A stretch of 40,022 bases of DNA from Myxococcales bacterium. Its GTDB lineage: Bacteria > Myxococcota > UBA727 > VGSZ01. Location: contig JAHFED010000014.1 of NCBI GenBank assembly GCA_023248635.1, positions 72,419 through 112,440 of the forward strand, in the 5' to 3' direction. Positions 29,788 through 40,022 of the stretch are shown here, one piece after another. Below the pieces are notes generated by a model. That model made no database searches. It saw nothing but the letters and a program-made list of their open reading frames with translations, and was not told the origin of the DNA. Position numbers and translations under genes: made by a program. Positions within the stretch are counted from its first letter, which is position 1; every line of letters starts with the position of its first letter.

Positions 29788-32094
29788 TCAGGGCAACTGG
29801 AGCACCACAACAATGTGGGCGTCGGCGGCTGAGCTCAGGGTCACCACATCGAGGAGACCGTCGCGGTTGAGGTCGCCGCTGCTCAGCGCTCTGCCCCCGC
29901 CGGAGAACTCAACGACGTCACCAAAGGAGCCATCGCCGACGCCCCACAACACCTGTGTGGCGCCAGGGAGGTCGCGGGCGAGCAGCACGTCGAGGTCCCC
30001 GTCGCGGTTGAGGTCCACCAGCGCGACGGCGTCCCCCCCATTGGGGACGGTGCCGCCCAAGAAAGCACCATTGTCGTCCCCGAACAGGATCACGCCCAGG
30101 TCTCCGCTGCAGGCGGCGAGGTCGAGGTGACCGTCGTGGTCGACGTCGCCGACATCGACGGAGTGGGTTTCTTCCGGCACGCCATTGACGGGGCCGCCGT
30201 CAAAGAGGCCGTCGCCCGTGCCGCGCAAGACCGACAAACCGCCGTCGGCAGCGACGAGGTCCAAGGCTCCGTCGTCGTCGAGATCCGCGAGAACAAGCGC
30301 CGCTACTGACACGGCGATGGGGGGCGCAGAGAACGCGGCGCCAAAGCTGCCCGCGCCCGCGCCGGGGAGGATGGCGATGCCCGAGCTGTGCGCCAACACG
30401 ACATCGAGGAGGCCGTCGCCGTTGACGTCGCCGAGCGCCACGTCGTTGCCCGCGCCGCCCCCAGAGGGAAAGCGCTGGGGAGCCCCGAAGCCGCCGCTGC
30501 CGTTGCCGACCTGCACCACGACGTCGCCCGAGGGTCCATCGGCGAGCACCAGGTCGAGGTCTCCATCGCCGTCGACGTCGCCGAGGGCGAGGGCTGCGGG
30601 AGCGGCGAGGCCGCCGAAAGTGACGGCCTCGGCAAAAAGGCCTTGGCCGTCGCCGCGCAACAGCGACACCCGGCCGCTCTCTGCGCTGGCCGCGACGAGA
30701 TCGAGGTCACCGTCCCTGTCGACGTCGCCCAGGGCCTGGTCGACGGGTGTGCCTTCGCCATTGAAGGGGGTGGGATCGCCGAAGGTCCCCGATGGCGTCG
30801 TCGGCGTGCTGTTGGGCACGATCGAGACATTGTCTGACGAGATGTTCGCCACCGCGAGATCGACGTCGCCGTCGTGGTCGATGTCGCCGAGCGCCAACGC
30901 CTGGGGGCCGATGCCAGCGGGGACGTTGGCGGCGGCGGCGAACAAGCGGTTGCCCTCGCCGAGCAGCACCGAGACGTCGCTGGCGGTCTTTTCGTTGCCA
31001 TGGTTCGCGGTGACGAGATCGAGGGCGCCGTCGGCGTTGAAGTCGACGACGGTGATGGCGATGGGCGCGTTCCCGACCGCCAAGCTCGTTTCCGCGAGCA
31101 CAAAGCCGCCGGCCCCGTCGCCGAAGGCCAGGGAGACGTCGTTGCTGGGCGCGCTGGCGACGCACAGGTCGGCCCGGCCGTCCCGATCGAGGTCAGCCAC
31201 AGCGACAGCCACCGGGGACGTCGCAAATTGGACGAACTTCTCTTCCCGAAAAAGGTTGGCGCGATCGCGCAACAGAATCTGCACACCGCGGTCGTCACCC
31301 CCGGCGACGACGACATCGGGGACGCCGTCTCTGTCCAAATCTGCCACTGCAAGGGCGTGGGGCGCGACGACGGCGAGGGGGGTGTTCGCCGTCAGCTCGC
31401 CGTTTTCCAAGGTCAGGAACAGCAGCTCGTTGTCAGTCTCGTTGGCCACCACGAGGTCAAGATCGCCGTCGCCATCGAGGTCGCTGGCAACGAGGGCCAC
31501 AGCGCTGTGGCCGACGTCGATGATCGGGCCGAGCACGAAGCCGCCGTCGCCGTCGCCGAAGGCGATGCGGACTGTCGCTGGGTCCGAGACCTGGGCGCTC
31601 ACCAGATCGAGGTCTCCATCGCGGTCGATATCGCCGACGGCGAGGGAGAAGGGCTTGTCGATGTCCGAGATGTTGGCGGCGACGCCGAATTGACCAGCCC
31701 CGTCTCCGGCCAGGACCGCGATGGAGTTTGACCCCGACTTGGCCACCGCCAGGTCGAGGTCGCCGTCGATGTCGAAATCACCAAAGACCACCGACGATGG
31801 ATTGAAGCCAACGGCGATGGTTCCCTCTCCTTCGCCTTCGCCCTCGCCCTCGCCTTCGCCTTCGCCTTCGCCTTCGCCTTCGCCCTCGCCCTGATTTGTG
31901 TTGGGCGTGGACGCGCAGGTGTTGGGTTCGCCGCCCTCGCCGTCGGGACCGACGCAACGAAAACCCTTGGGGCACGACCCTCCGCTGTCGCCGCCGCAGG
32001 CACGTCCTTCGATCTCCCGGGCGCCCAGAACGAGGTCGCAGCCCCCCAGGGCCAGCATCGTGGCGACGACGACGACGACGACGGGCCTGCTCAT
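29788..32094 (-). CDS. FG-GAP/VCBS beta-propeller lipoprotein
   Basis: A 768-residue exported lipoprotein. The lipobox is LALGGC with Cys19 followed by Asp. A short Cys-rich segment (about 33-60) leads to a Gly/Glu linker (about 68-91). The remainder is a run of roughly fifteen FG-GAP/VCBS blades with the Ca-binding loop pattern DxDxDGxxD, for example DFDIDGDLDLAVA, DIDRDGDLDLVSA and DVDGDGDLDLVLA. This is the integrin-alpha-like propeller fold used for adhesion or ligand binding on the cell surface. The number of blades suggests two propellers in tandem. It starts 26 bp after the kinase gene ends and probably belongs to the same transcript. The ligand is unknown. Confidence 0.92.
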   Translation of the reverse strand: MSRPVVVVVVATMLALGGCDLVLGAREIEGRACGGDSGGSCPKGFRCVGPDGEGGEPNTCASTPNTNQGEGEGEGEGEGEGEGEGEGEGEGTIAVGFNPSSVVFGDFDIDGDLDLAVAKSGSNSIAVLAGDGAGQFGVAANISDIDKPFSLAVGDIDRDGDLDLVSAQVSDPATVRIAFGDGDGGFVLGPIIDVGHSAVALVASDLDGDGDLDLVVANETDNELLFLTLENGELTANTPLAVVAPHALAVADLDRDGVPDVVVAGGDDRGVQILLRDRANLFREEKFVQFATSPVAVAVADLDRDGRADLCVASAPSNDVSLAFGDGAGGFVLAETSLAVGNAPIAITVVDFNADGALDLVTANHGNEKTASDVSVLLGEGNRLFAAAANVPAGIGPQALALGDIDHDGDVDLAVANISSDNVSIVPNSTPTTPSGTFGDPTPFNGEGTPVDQALGDVDRDGDLDLVAASAESGRVSLLRGDGQGLFAEAVTFGGLAAPAALALGDVDGDGDLDLVLADGPSGDVVVQVGNGSGGFGAPQRFPSGGGAGNDVALGDVNGDGLLDVVLAHSSGIAILPGAGAGSFGAAFSAPPIAVSVAALVLADLDDDGALDLVAADGGLSVLRGTGDGLFDGGPVNGVPEETHSVDVGDVDHDGHLDLAACSGDLGVILFGDDNGAFLGGTVPNGGDAVALVDLNRDGDLDVLLARDLPGATQVLWGVGDGSFGDVVEFSGGGRALSSGDLNRDGLLDVVTLSSAADAHIVVVLQLP
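31824..31891 (-). repeat. Microsatellite-like tract encoding a Gly-Glu dipeptide linker
   Basis: Repeats of tcgcct and tcgccc on the plus strand, read on the minus strand as about eleven or twelve GE dipeptides between the Cys-rich start and the propeller. It is the same linker type as in the two cysteine-rich proteins, which suggests a shared surface-protein design in this organism. Confidence 0.85.
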
Positions 32095-32120
32095 CCTGTC
32101 TTCCTCGCGTTGGCCATCGT

Positions 32121-34826
<2,706 letters not shown>

Positions 34827-34832
34827 CCGTGG

Positions 34833-35966
34833 CTACACCCGCAGCCGGGTGCGTTCTTCACGCACGATGGCTTCGTCGAGGGCGCCCTGCTCGGCCTTCT
34901 TGAGCAAGTGCAGGATGTAGGGTCCCAGCAGGTCGATGGACGTCGACGTGAAACGCTCCCCGCCGAAGCGGCCGACGACGTCGGTTTGGGCGCCGAGGAT
35001 TTCTTTGTCCTGGCTGAGGATCTTCCAGGCGATGGGTCCCGCGAGGGTGGCGATGGCGCCGATGGGAAAACGCGTGCGCAGCGAGAGTACGTTGTGCATG
35101 TCGGTGACGGTTTCGCTGACGGGAGTGCACAGCGTCGTCACCAGCACGTGGTTTTCGTCGCCGAGGCGGTATTCCACCTGCGCCGTCGAGGGCAAAAAGA
35201 AGCGATCCCAATGCCGCACCACGCCGCCCGACGGCGACAACAGGCTGCCCATGAAGCCCGGCGGCCGCGGCTCGCCGACGAATTCGGCTTCGACGCCGTC
35301 TCGACGACGCTGCACGATGGCTTCGATCTCGCTCTTCTTCTCCGACGTGCGAAACAGCCCCCCGTGGAGGAAGGCGGTGTGGGGGACGTCGAGGATGTTC
35401 TCCAAGGTGCCGTGCAAGGTGCCATGGACCCGCAGGCTCTGGCGGATGTGCGTGTAGCCCTCGCCATCGAGCTGGGTCAGGCGCAGGGGCTGGGGAAAGA
35501 GCGTCGTCGCCGGATCACGCGGCGAGAGCCACACCCACACAAAGCCATCGCGCTCGACGACGCGGAAGCCCTCGGCGCAGCGGTGTCGGCCGTCGCGGGC
35601 CTGGGCCAGCACTGCGTCCTCTTCGACGATGGGCAGTCCGGGAACGGCGGTGAGCTTGCCGCAGCCGTCAAAGCGCCAGCCGTGGTAGCGGCACTCGAGC
35701 TCGCCCTTTTCCACGCGCCCCAACGACAAGGGCACGTTGCGGTGGGGACAGCGATCGAGCACGGCCGCCGGCGCTCCTGACGACGTGCGCCACAGAGCCA
35801 CCGGCACGCCGAGGATCTGCGCTGCCACCGGCTTCTTCTTGCCGAGGGCGGTGGACGCACAGGCGACGTACCAGGCGTCGACGACGCGCACGACGCTCTT
35901 TCTGGGACCCGCGTTCTCCCGAGCAATGGAGGACCACAACGACGACGGCTGCTGTGGAGCGTTCAT
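34833..35966 (-). CDS. Rieske-type non-heme iron oxygenase
   Basis: A 377-residue oxygenase alpha-subunit-like protein. The Rieske [2Fe-2S] ligands are C73-P-H75 and C92-R-Y-H95 (CPHRNVPLS and CRYHGW). The mononuclear iron site is N190, D193, H196 and H201 in [13 protein letters not shown]. The pattern and length fit the group of pheophorbide a oxygenase, KshA and DAF-36-like enzymes, which hydroxylate or cleave large hydrophobic substrates using a separate reductase. The substrate is unknown. The open frame runs further upstream, but ATG 35966 is the first start near the conserved fold; the RBS is only fair. It is the first gene of a minus-strand run that continues with the kinase, an unusual neighbour for an oxygenase. 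No ferredoxin or reductase gene is adjacent. Confidence 0.92.
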   Translation of the reverse strand: MNAPQQPSSLWSSIARENAGPRKSVVRVVDAWYVACASTALGKKKPVAAQILGVPVALWRTSSGAPAAVLDRCPHRNVPLSLGRVEKGELECRYHGWRFDGCGKLTAVPGLPIVEEDAVLAQARDGRHRCAEGFRVVERDGFVWVWLSPRDPATTLFPQPLRLTQLDGEGYTHIRQSLRVHGTLHGTLENILDVPHTAFLHGGLFRTSEKKSEIEAIVQRRRDGVEAEFVGEPRPPGFMGSLLSPSGGVVRHWDRFFLPSTAQVEYRLGDENHVLVTTLCTPVSETVTDMHNVLSLRTRFPIGAIATLAGPIAWKILSQDKEILGAQTDVVGRFGGERFTSTSIDLLGPYILHLLKKAEQGALDEAIVREERTRLRV

Positions 35967-36068
35967 GACTGGAGGCTCACCAATCTCGCTGGCGGCGGCA
36001 ACGCCTTTGCCTGCCGCGACGTTTTGCCTGGAGAGCGAGTAGCATCGCCTCCCGTTCAGGAGGACCCC

Positions 36069-36311
36069 GTGATCATCCGCATCTTGTCCGCTCTGGCCCT
36101 CGCCGCCGCCCTCATCGCTTGCACAGACGACAAGGTCGCCGCCGCTCCGCCCAAAGCGCCCGCGCTCGTCCGGGCGCCGCCGCCCCCGCCCGTCCCCGTC
36201 GTCCCCGTCGCCGTCGCCGTCGACGCCCTGCCGCCGCCTCCGCCCCCACCCGCCCCTGCAGCCCCGGCGAAGGCGCCGGAAAAAGCGCCGGAGAAGGGCG
36301 GCGGTTGGTGA
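36069..36311 (+). CDS. Small proline/alanine-rich lipoprotein
   Basis: An 80-residue protein translated from GTG with a strong AGGAGG site six bases before it. The lipobox is ALIAC with Cys18. After TDDK the chain is almost only Pro, Ala, Val and Lys (RAPPPPPVPVVPVAV, then APEKAPEKGGGW), an extended rod-like tail that could reach into or across peptidoglycan. No folded domain is present. The gene is divergent from the Rieske gene and ends in its own terminator, so it is a complete single-gene unit. Function unknown; the low-complexity composition leaves some doubt, but RBS, lipobox and terminator all agree. Confidence 0.75.
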   Translation: MIIRILSALALAAALIACTDDKVAAAPPKAPALVRAPPPPPVPVVPVAVAVDALPPPPPPPAPAAPAKAPEKAPEKGGGW

Positions 36312-36341
36312 CCTTGGCTGACGACGCTGGCGCATCTCGAG

Positions 36342-36370
36342 AAGACGCCCCGATCGGGGCGTCTTTTTTC
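36342..36370 (+). terminator. Rho-independent terminator after the small lipoprotein gene
   Basis: A perfect self-complementary hairpin (arm aagacgccccga) followed by a run of T residues, 31 bp after the stop. The stem again starts with aagacgcc, as in the two other terminators of the window, hinting at a preferred terminator type in this genome. It also stands right after the stop of the convergent CDF gene and may serve it on the other strand, though the T tract there is shorter. Confidence 0.88.
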
Positions 36371-36372
36371 GC

Positions 36373-37341
36373 TCAAGCGGCAGCGACGGGCGCCGGCAGC
36401 TTGCCTTCGGCCAGGGCCTCGCGACCTTTGCCGGTGTCGAAGTCCGGCTCGACGAAGCACCACTGCACCTCAGGACAGCGGGCGCGCAGCTGGTCTTCGT
36501 ATTCGTTGATGACGCCGATGAGCTCCTCGCCCGACATGCCGTGGGCGATCTTTACCTTGAGGGCGACGAACACTTCGCCGGGTCCTTGCTGCACGGTGAT
36601 GCAGGCCAGCAGCTTCTCGATTTTGGGATGAGCAGTCACGAGCTCGGTGGCCGCGGCCTTGATGGTGGGGTCGGCGGCCTCGCCCACGAGCAGGGACTTC
36701 ACCTCGGTGGCCAAAAAGACCGCGACGCCGACGAGGATGACCCCGACCAACATGGAGCCGACGGCGTCGAATTTGGGTTCGTCGGTGATTTTGGTGAGTG
36801 CGATCGCCACCAAGGCGAAGAAGAGGCCGAGCACAGCGGCCGCGTTTTCGCCGAAGACGACGACGAGATCGGAGTCCTTGGTCTCCTGCAGGAAGCGGAA
36901 GAAGGGGACGGCCTTGCGGCGGGCGTTGAGCTCTTTGATGTTGCCGATGGTCGCCCAGCCTTCGAGCAGCAGCGAAAAACCCAGGATGCCGAGGGCCAGC
37001 GCGAGGTTCTCCACCGGCTCCGGGTGTTGCCAGTGGTGCACGCCCTCGTAGATCGAAAACACGCCGCCGCCCGTGAAGAGCAGCAGCGCGACCATGAAGG
37101 ACCAAAAGTAGAGGTTGCGCCCGTAGCCCAGAGGGTGTTTCTCGTCGGGGAGCTTCTTGGCCTCGGTGACGCCCCGCAGCAACAGCAGCTGGTTGCCGCA
37201 GTCGGCGGAGGTGTGGATGGCCTCGGCGAGCATCGCGCCCGAGCCAGTGAAAACGGCGGCAGCACCCTTGGCAACGGCGATGACGACGTTGACGATGAGG
37301 CTCTGGATGATGTGACCGGTACCGTGATCTTCGCCGCTCAT
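36373..37341 (-). CDS. CDF-family cation transporter (ZnT9-like)
   Basis: A 322-residue inner-membrane cation diffusion facilitator with about six transmembrane helices and a cytoplasmic C-terminal domain (about 225-322). The helix-2 metal site HTSAD (H43, D47) is present. In helix 5 the expected second HxxxD is absent and GENAAAVLG (E165, N166) stands in its place, as in the SLC30A9 (ZnT9) subgroup. The PDEKHPLGYGR loop (65-75) is a strong family mark. Members usually exchange Zn or related divalent metal ions for protons; the altered site makes the substrate uncertain. Good RBS (GGGGAGA). It is divergent from the membrane protein gene at 37572 across a 230-bp gap. Confidence 0.92.
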   Translation of the reverse strand: MSGEDHGTGHIIQSLIVNVVIAVAKGAAAVFTGSGAMLAEAIHTSADCGNQLLLLRGVTEAKKLPDEKHPLGYGRNLYFWSFMVALLLFTGGGVFSIYEGVHHWQHPEPVENLALALGILGFSLLLEGWATIGNIKELNARRKAVPFFRFLQETKDSDLVVVFGENAAAVLGLFFALVAIALTKITDEPKFDAVGSMLVGVILVGVAVFLATEVKSLLVGEAADPTIKAAATELVTAHPKIEKLLACITVQQGPGEVFVALKVKIAHGMSGEELIGVINEYEDQLRARCPEVQWCFVEPDFDTGKGREALAEGKLPAPVAAA

Positions 37342-37571
37342 CTCAATCTCCCCGGAGGAATGAACACCTCAGCCGCACCGCCGCCGTAGCAATACACTTT
37401 GGGGCGCACCTGGCGTCGACGTCGTGGGCGGAGCAAGATGGTGGCAAGGCGGTGGGCGGGTCAAGCGCGCGCCGGAATGCGGATCGCAGAACTGCGGTTG
37501 CGGGTCTGAGGTCTCAGTGTCCACTGCTCCAGGTGCTGCCGCGCCTGCAGTCTTCAGCCCAGAGGTGCCCC

Positions 37572-38108
37572 ATGCCGCAGGTCTCCCCCCAACCCTTCTC
37601 CTCGGCGACCCAACGGCAGGCCGCGCTCTGCTTGCTGACGTCTTTCGTCAGAGAAGCCGCTCGCGCCCTCTTGTTCGCCCTCGTCGTCGCCGGCGTCGCT
37701 GGGGCGGTGGGTCTTGGCTTTTGGTGTGCCGACATCACCCTGGTGCAGGCCGACGTCTTCGCCACCGGGCGGGTCGCCTTGCTCGCCAGCGTGCTGCCCG
37801 CGTTTTTTGGGGCCTGGGCGTTCTTTCTCTTGCGCAAGATCGCGTGGAGCGGTCCCGGCGAGGCCTTCGCCGTCGGCGCCACCACGGCAGGTCTTGCCGT
37901 CGTCGCCCACCGCAATGTGCTGATGTCGAGCTTCTTCGACCTGGTCTCTCAGGGGGCCGATCCCCTGAGCGCCTGGGTCGGCGCTGCCACCGGCTTGATG
38001 CCCAGAAACGGCGCCGTCGACACCTTGCTCCTGGCTGAGATCGGCGTCGTCGCTGGCGTCGGCCTGGCGGCGCTGGCCGTGCAGCGTCTGATCGTGCGTC
38101 GCCAGTAG
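37572..38108 (+). CDS. Four-helix membrane protein, unknown function
   Basis: A 178-residue protein with four likely transmembrane helices (about 31-52, 66-88, 97-114 and 153-172) and an Arg-rich C-terminus. I see no known motif. The loop between helices 3 and 4 (RNVLMSSFFDLVSQGADPLSAW) is amphipathic. The frame is open for 120 bases upstream, but ATG 37572 has an AGAGG site and the upstream residues look noncoding. The gene ends five bases before the convergent acyltransferase gene. It stands alone on its strand, so its neighbours do not hint at a role. Confidence 0.7.
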   Translation: MPQVSPQPFSSATQRQAALCLLTSFVREAARALLFALVVAGVAGAVGLGFWCADITLVQADVFATGRVALLASVLPAFFGAWAFFLLRKIAWSGPGEAFAVGATTAGLAVVAHRNVLMSSFFDLVSQGADPLSAWVGAATGLMPRNGAVDTLLLAEIGVVAGVGLAALAVQRLIVRRQ

Positions 38109-38113
38109 CTCCC

Positions 38114-39253
38114 TCAGGAGAATCGGTCCTTGAGCTTCAAGAAGCGCTGCTCGTAGAACTGAAACGATGCCTGGGCCACCACCACGGTGACCACGAGTGT
38201 TGCCGGGAACAACCAGAAGTCCTGCACGAGCCCGAGCTTGGTTAAAACAGTTTTGCATCCATGCCGACAGAGCATGTGCAACAAATACATACCGTAACTC
38301 AACATCCCGATGCGCACCAAAGGGGGCAAGCGCAGCATGGGTTGCAGCAGGTGGTCCTCACGGATGACCGAGGCCCCCACCAACACCGTCATGGCGAGGT
38401 GCAGGGAGAAGCGGGGCCAACCGGTGAGGTCGGGTGGGGCGACGGTGCAGATGAACACGATGACAAAGAGGGCGACGACGGCGGTTCCTCTGAGGTGAAG
38501 CAGGCCGGCCAAGCGCGCGTGCCAGCGCGGATCGTGGAGGCCATGGGCCAGCAGCACGCCCAGCATGATCGGCGTGAAGCCCGTCTGGCGCAGGAATTCC
38601 GGCTGGTGGGGGGTAAACCCCAGGGAAGCCATCCAGCCATCGATGAGACCGAAGTGAATCACCTGGCTGAGGATCAACAGTCCCCACAACAGGGGCACCG
38701 CCGCGCCCTTGGCGAAGCGTTCGAGAGGGGGCCAGAAGACGTAAAACTGCTCCTCCGCCGACAGCGACCATGTGATGGCCAGGAAGGTCGAAAGCCCTGC
38801 CCAGTTTGACGTATAGGTCAGCGCCCAGGGTAAATCATCGAAGAAACCGGCGCGCATGTTGGCATTTTTTCCAACAGTGAGAAACAGGAGAGAGAGCGCA
38901 AAAAGCAAGCCGTAATAGACCGGAAAAATGCGCAGAAGTCGGCGAATGTAAAAGCCCTTGAGGGAGATGGCCCCCCGCCGGTCGCGCTCCCGCAGCAGCA
39001 GCGTGACGATGAGAAAGCCGCTGATGACGAAGAAGAGGTCGACGCCGAGAAAGCCGCGACCGGTGGCGCGCCAGCCGGTGGGGACCTCATAGGTGTGGTG
39101 CCAAAGCACCGCGAGGATCGACAGGGCCCGCAGACCGTCGAGGGCGCCGAAGGTCTTCTGCCGCAAGAAGGTCTGGTGCGTCGTCGTCGTCGTCGGCCCG
39201 GGCGTGGCCCCAACGTCGGAGGCGGGAACCGTCTCTCGCTCAGGGCTCGTCAT
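38114..39253 (-). CDS. Acyltransferase 3 family membrane protein (OafA/YrhL-like)
   Basis: A 379-residue polytopic inner-membrane acyltransferase. Family blocks are LDGLRALSILAVLWHH (39-53, with the catalytic-type His pair), GVDLFFVISGFLI (70-82) and FYIRRLLRIFPVYY (101-114), followed by about ten hydrophobic helices. A later ITWSLSAEEQFYVFWP motif is also typical. Members O-acetylate or acylate sugars of lipopolysaccharide, capsule or small glycosides; the acceptor is unknown. The first 30 residues are Thr/Pro-rich and cytosolic. Its ATG overlaps the stop of the preceding small gene by four bases (ATGA), so the two are co-translated. No glycosyltransferase genes are next to it, which leaves the pathway open. 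Confidence 0.93.
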   Translation of the reverse strand: MTSPERETVPASDVGATPGPTTTTTHQTFLRQKTFGALDGLRALSILAVLWHHTYEVPTGWRATGRGFLGVDLFFVISGFLIVTLLLRERDRRGAISLKGFYIRRLLRIFPVYYGLLFALSLLFLTVGKNANMRAGFFDDLPWALTYTSNWAGLSTFLAITWSLSAEEQFYVFWPPLERFAKGAAVPLLWGLLILSQVIHFGLIDGWMASLGFTPHQPEFLRQTGFTPIMLGVLLAHGLHDPRWHARLAGLLHLRGTAVVALFVIVFICTVAPPDLTGWPRFSLHLAMTVLVGASVIREDHLLQPMLRLPPLVRIGMLSYGMYLLHMLCRHGCKTVLTKLGLVQDFWLFPATLVVTVVVAQASFQFYEQRFLKLKDRFS

Positions 39254-39783
39254 GCTCGTCCCACGCGCACGCGACGGCGGCCCAGGACGCGCTCCTGATC
39301 TTCGCTGCGCACTTCGAGGGGCGTGCCGGCGGCGTACAGGGTGCGCACACGCGCCAGCAGCTCGTTGCGCGACATGGCCGGACCCAAGACCGCAAAAGCC
39401 AGCAGCTTGACGCGCGCTCCCTCGAGCACGGTGGCCAGCGACTGGTGGTCGGCGGCCGAGCCATCTTCGAGGCGGATGACATCGGTGACGACGACGACGC
39501 CGCCGTGGGGTCCCCCACCCGGGCTGAGCGTGGCCCGCAACCCGCGGGTGACATCGAGGGCGCGGGTCAGGGCTGCGAGTCGACGCGACAGCCACAACAG
39601 CACCGAGCGGCTCTCGTCGCCGTCGTCGACGAGCACTCGATGGCCGCGGAGGGTCAACCAGGGCTCGTAGGGACTGGCGAAGCGCAGCGTCACCGCCGCA
39701 CCGCTGGGCACGGGAGCAGTGACGACGTCGCCTTCGGGGAAGGGCGCGTCGTCGTTGTCGAGCGGCGGTTCGTCGACCAGCAT
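39250..39783 (-). CDS. Hypothetical protein (177 aa) coupled to the acyltransferase
   Basis: No recognised family. The protein has an acidic N-terminus (VDEPPLDNDDAPFPEGDVV), then strands (AAVTLRFASPYEPWLTLRG), a helical Arg-rich middle (LLWLSRRLAALTRALDVTRG), a beta segment (GGVVVVTDVIRLEDG) and an Arg-rich end. The make-up, with a hydrophobic VVVVTDVIRL strand and a following helix, resembles small cytosolic regulators but no motif settles it. It has no signal peptide or membrane helix. It overlaps the acyltransferase gene by four bases. The tandem repeat array begins about 75 bp upstream of its start, so the promoter must lie in or close to the repeats. Confidence 0.7.
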   Translation of the reverse strand: MLVDEPPLDNDDAPFPEGDVVTAPVPSGAAVTLRFASPYEPWLTLRGHRVLVDDGDESRSVLLWLSRRLAALTRALDVTRGLRATLSPGGGPHGGVVVVTDVIRLEDGSAADHQSLATVLEGARVKLLAFAVLGPAMSRNELLARVRTLYAAGTPLEVRSEDQERVLGRRRVRVGRA

Positions 39784-39858
39784 GTGATCGTCTAGCTCGC
39801 TTGGACCCCGGGTGCTCGCTTCTGCGCTTGGGGGCTTCAGCCCTGCGTCCCCCCACCG

Positions 39859-40022
39859 GAATTGTCTACAGGTTCATCGCCTGGCGGCGATGTAATTCAC
39901 TGACAGCGCTTCGCGTGTCGGTGAATTGTCTACAGGTTCATCGCCTGGCGGCGATGAATTCACCGACAGCGCTTCGCGTGTCGGTGAATTGTCTACAGGT
40001 TCATCGCCTGGCGGCGATGAAT
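39859..40022. repeat. 63-bp tandem hairpin repeat array (continues past the window)
   Basis: Units start at 39859, 39923 and 39986; the last is cut by the window edge. The first unit has one extra T (64 bases) and the second has 63. Each unit contains two hairpins: a 9-bp stem with arm ttcatcgcc and loop tggc, and a stem with arm aattcaccgaca closing over a small inner cgc-ttc-gcg hairpin. There are no spacers between units, so this is not a CRISPR array. The second unit reads open in one frame as a 21-residue repeat, but the first unit has a stop in that frame. Confidence 0.9.

Noticed and set aside
37452-37571. Upstream extension of the four-helix membrane protein
   Set aside because: The extra 40 residues are Arg/Ser/Gln-rich without conserved look, and a better RBS precedes ATG 37572.
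39859-40022. CRISPR array
   Set aside because: Repeat units abut each other with no unique spacers, and no cas gene is in the window.

Overview
The window is GC-rich bacterial chromosome with dense, mostly minus-strand operons. Several traits point to Myxococcota or a related former-deltaproteobacterial lineage, although order and genus cannot be fixed from this sequence. These traits are: secreted proteins with Myxococcus-type cysteine-rich repeats (DUF4215), acidic Gly/Glu linkers and a MYXO-CTERM-like tail; a lipoprotein with FG-GAP/VCBS propeller repeats; an FHA-domain sigma-54 activator; and a eukaryotic-type Ser/Thr kinase. No phage, IS element, tRNA or rRNA was seen.

Layout. 1-3.2 kb: the 3'-truncated tRNA thiolase gene ttcA (minus), divergent from a short-chain dehydrogenase, frr and a flavin-reductase-like gene (plus). 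3.2-15.8 kb: a very compact minus-strand series read as small coiled-coil protein > RecA/RadA-like ATPase with a methionine-rich N-terminus > ATP-dependent DNA ligase > SpoU methyltransferase > alpha-2-macroglobulin lipoprotein > PBP1C. Most junctions overlap or nearly touch. The first three genes look like a DNA-transaction module and the last two are the well-known periplasmic A2M/PBP1C pair. 15.9 kb: lgt (plus). 16.8-21.0 kb: two tandem cysteine-rich surface-protein genes sharing a 1,466-bp tract that appears identical, with sharp edges, and similar promoters and terminators.

21.6-28.2 kb: a minus-strand group made of an FHA/AAA+/Fis sigma-54 activator followed by two unrecognised proteins and an SdiA-regulated/phytase-like propeller protein. 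Divergent from the activator is a small lipoprotein gene preceded by a very good sigma-54 -24/-12 promoter and four CTGTGC/GCACAG half-sites, which together form a plausible regulator-target unit. 29.0-36.0 kb: a minus-strand run of Rieske oxygenase > zinc-ribbon Ser/Thr kinase > FG-GAP lipoprotein > small secreted/membrane protein. 36.1-39.8 kb: a proline-rich small lipoprotein with a terminator, a CDF/ZnT9-like cation transporter, a four-helix membrane protein, an acyltransferase-3 protein and a small partner gene. 39.86 kb to the window end: the start of a 63-bp tandem hairpin repeat array that runs out of the window.

The most promising poorly described items are the small protein/RadA-like/ligase operon, the sigma-54/FHA unit with the adjacent unknown proteins, the homogenised cysteine-rich pair with its repeated CDCGC module, and the terminal hairpin array.
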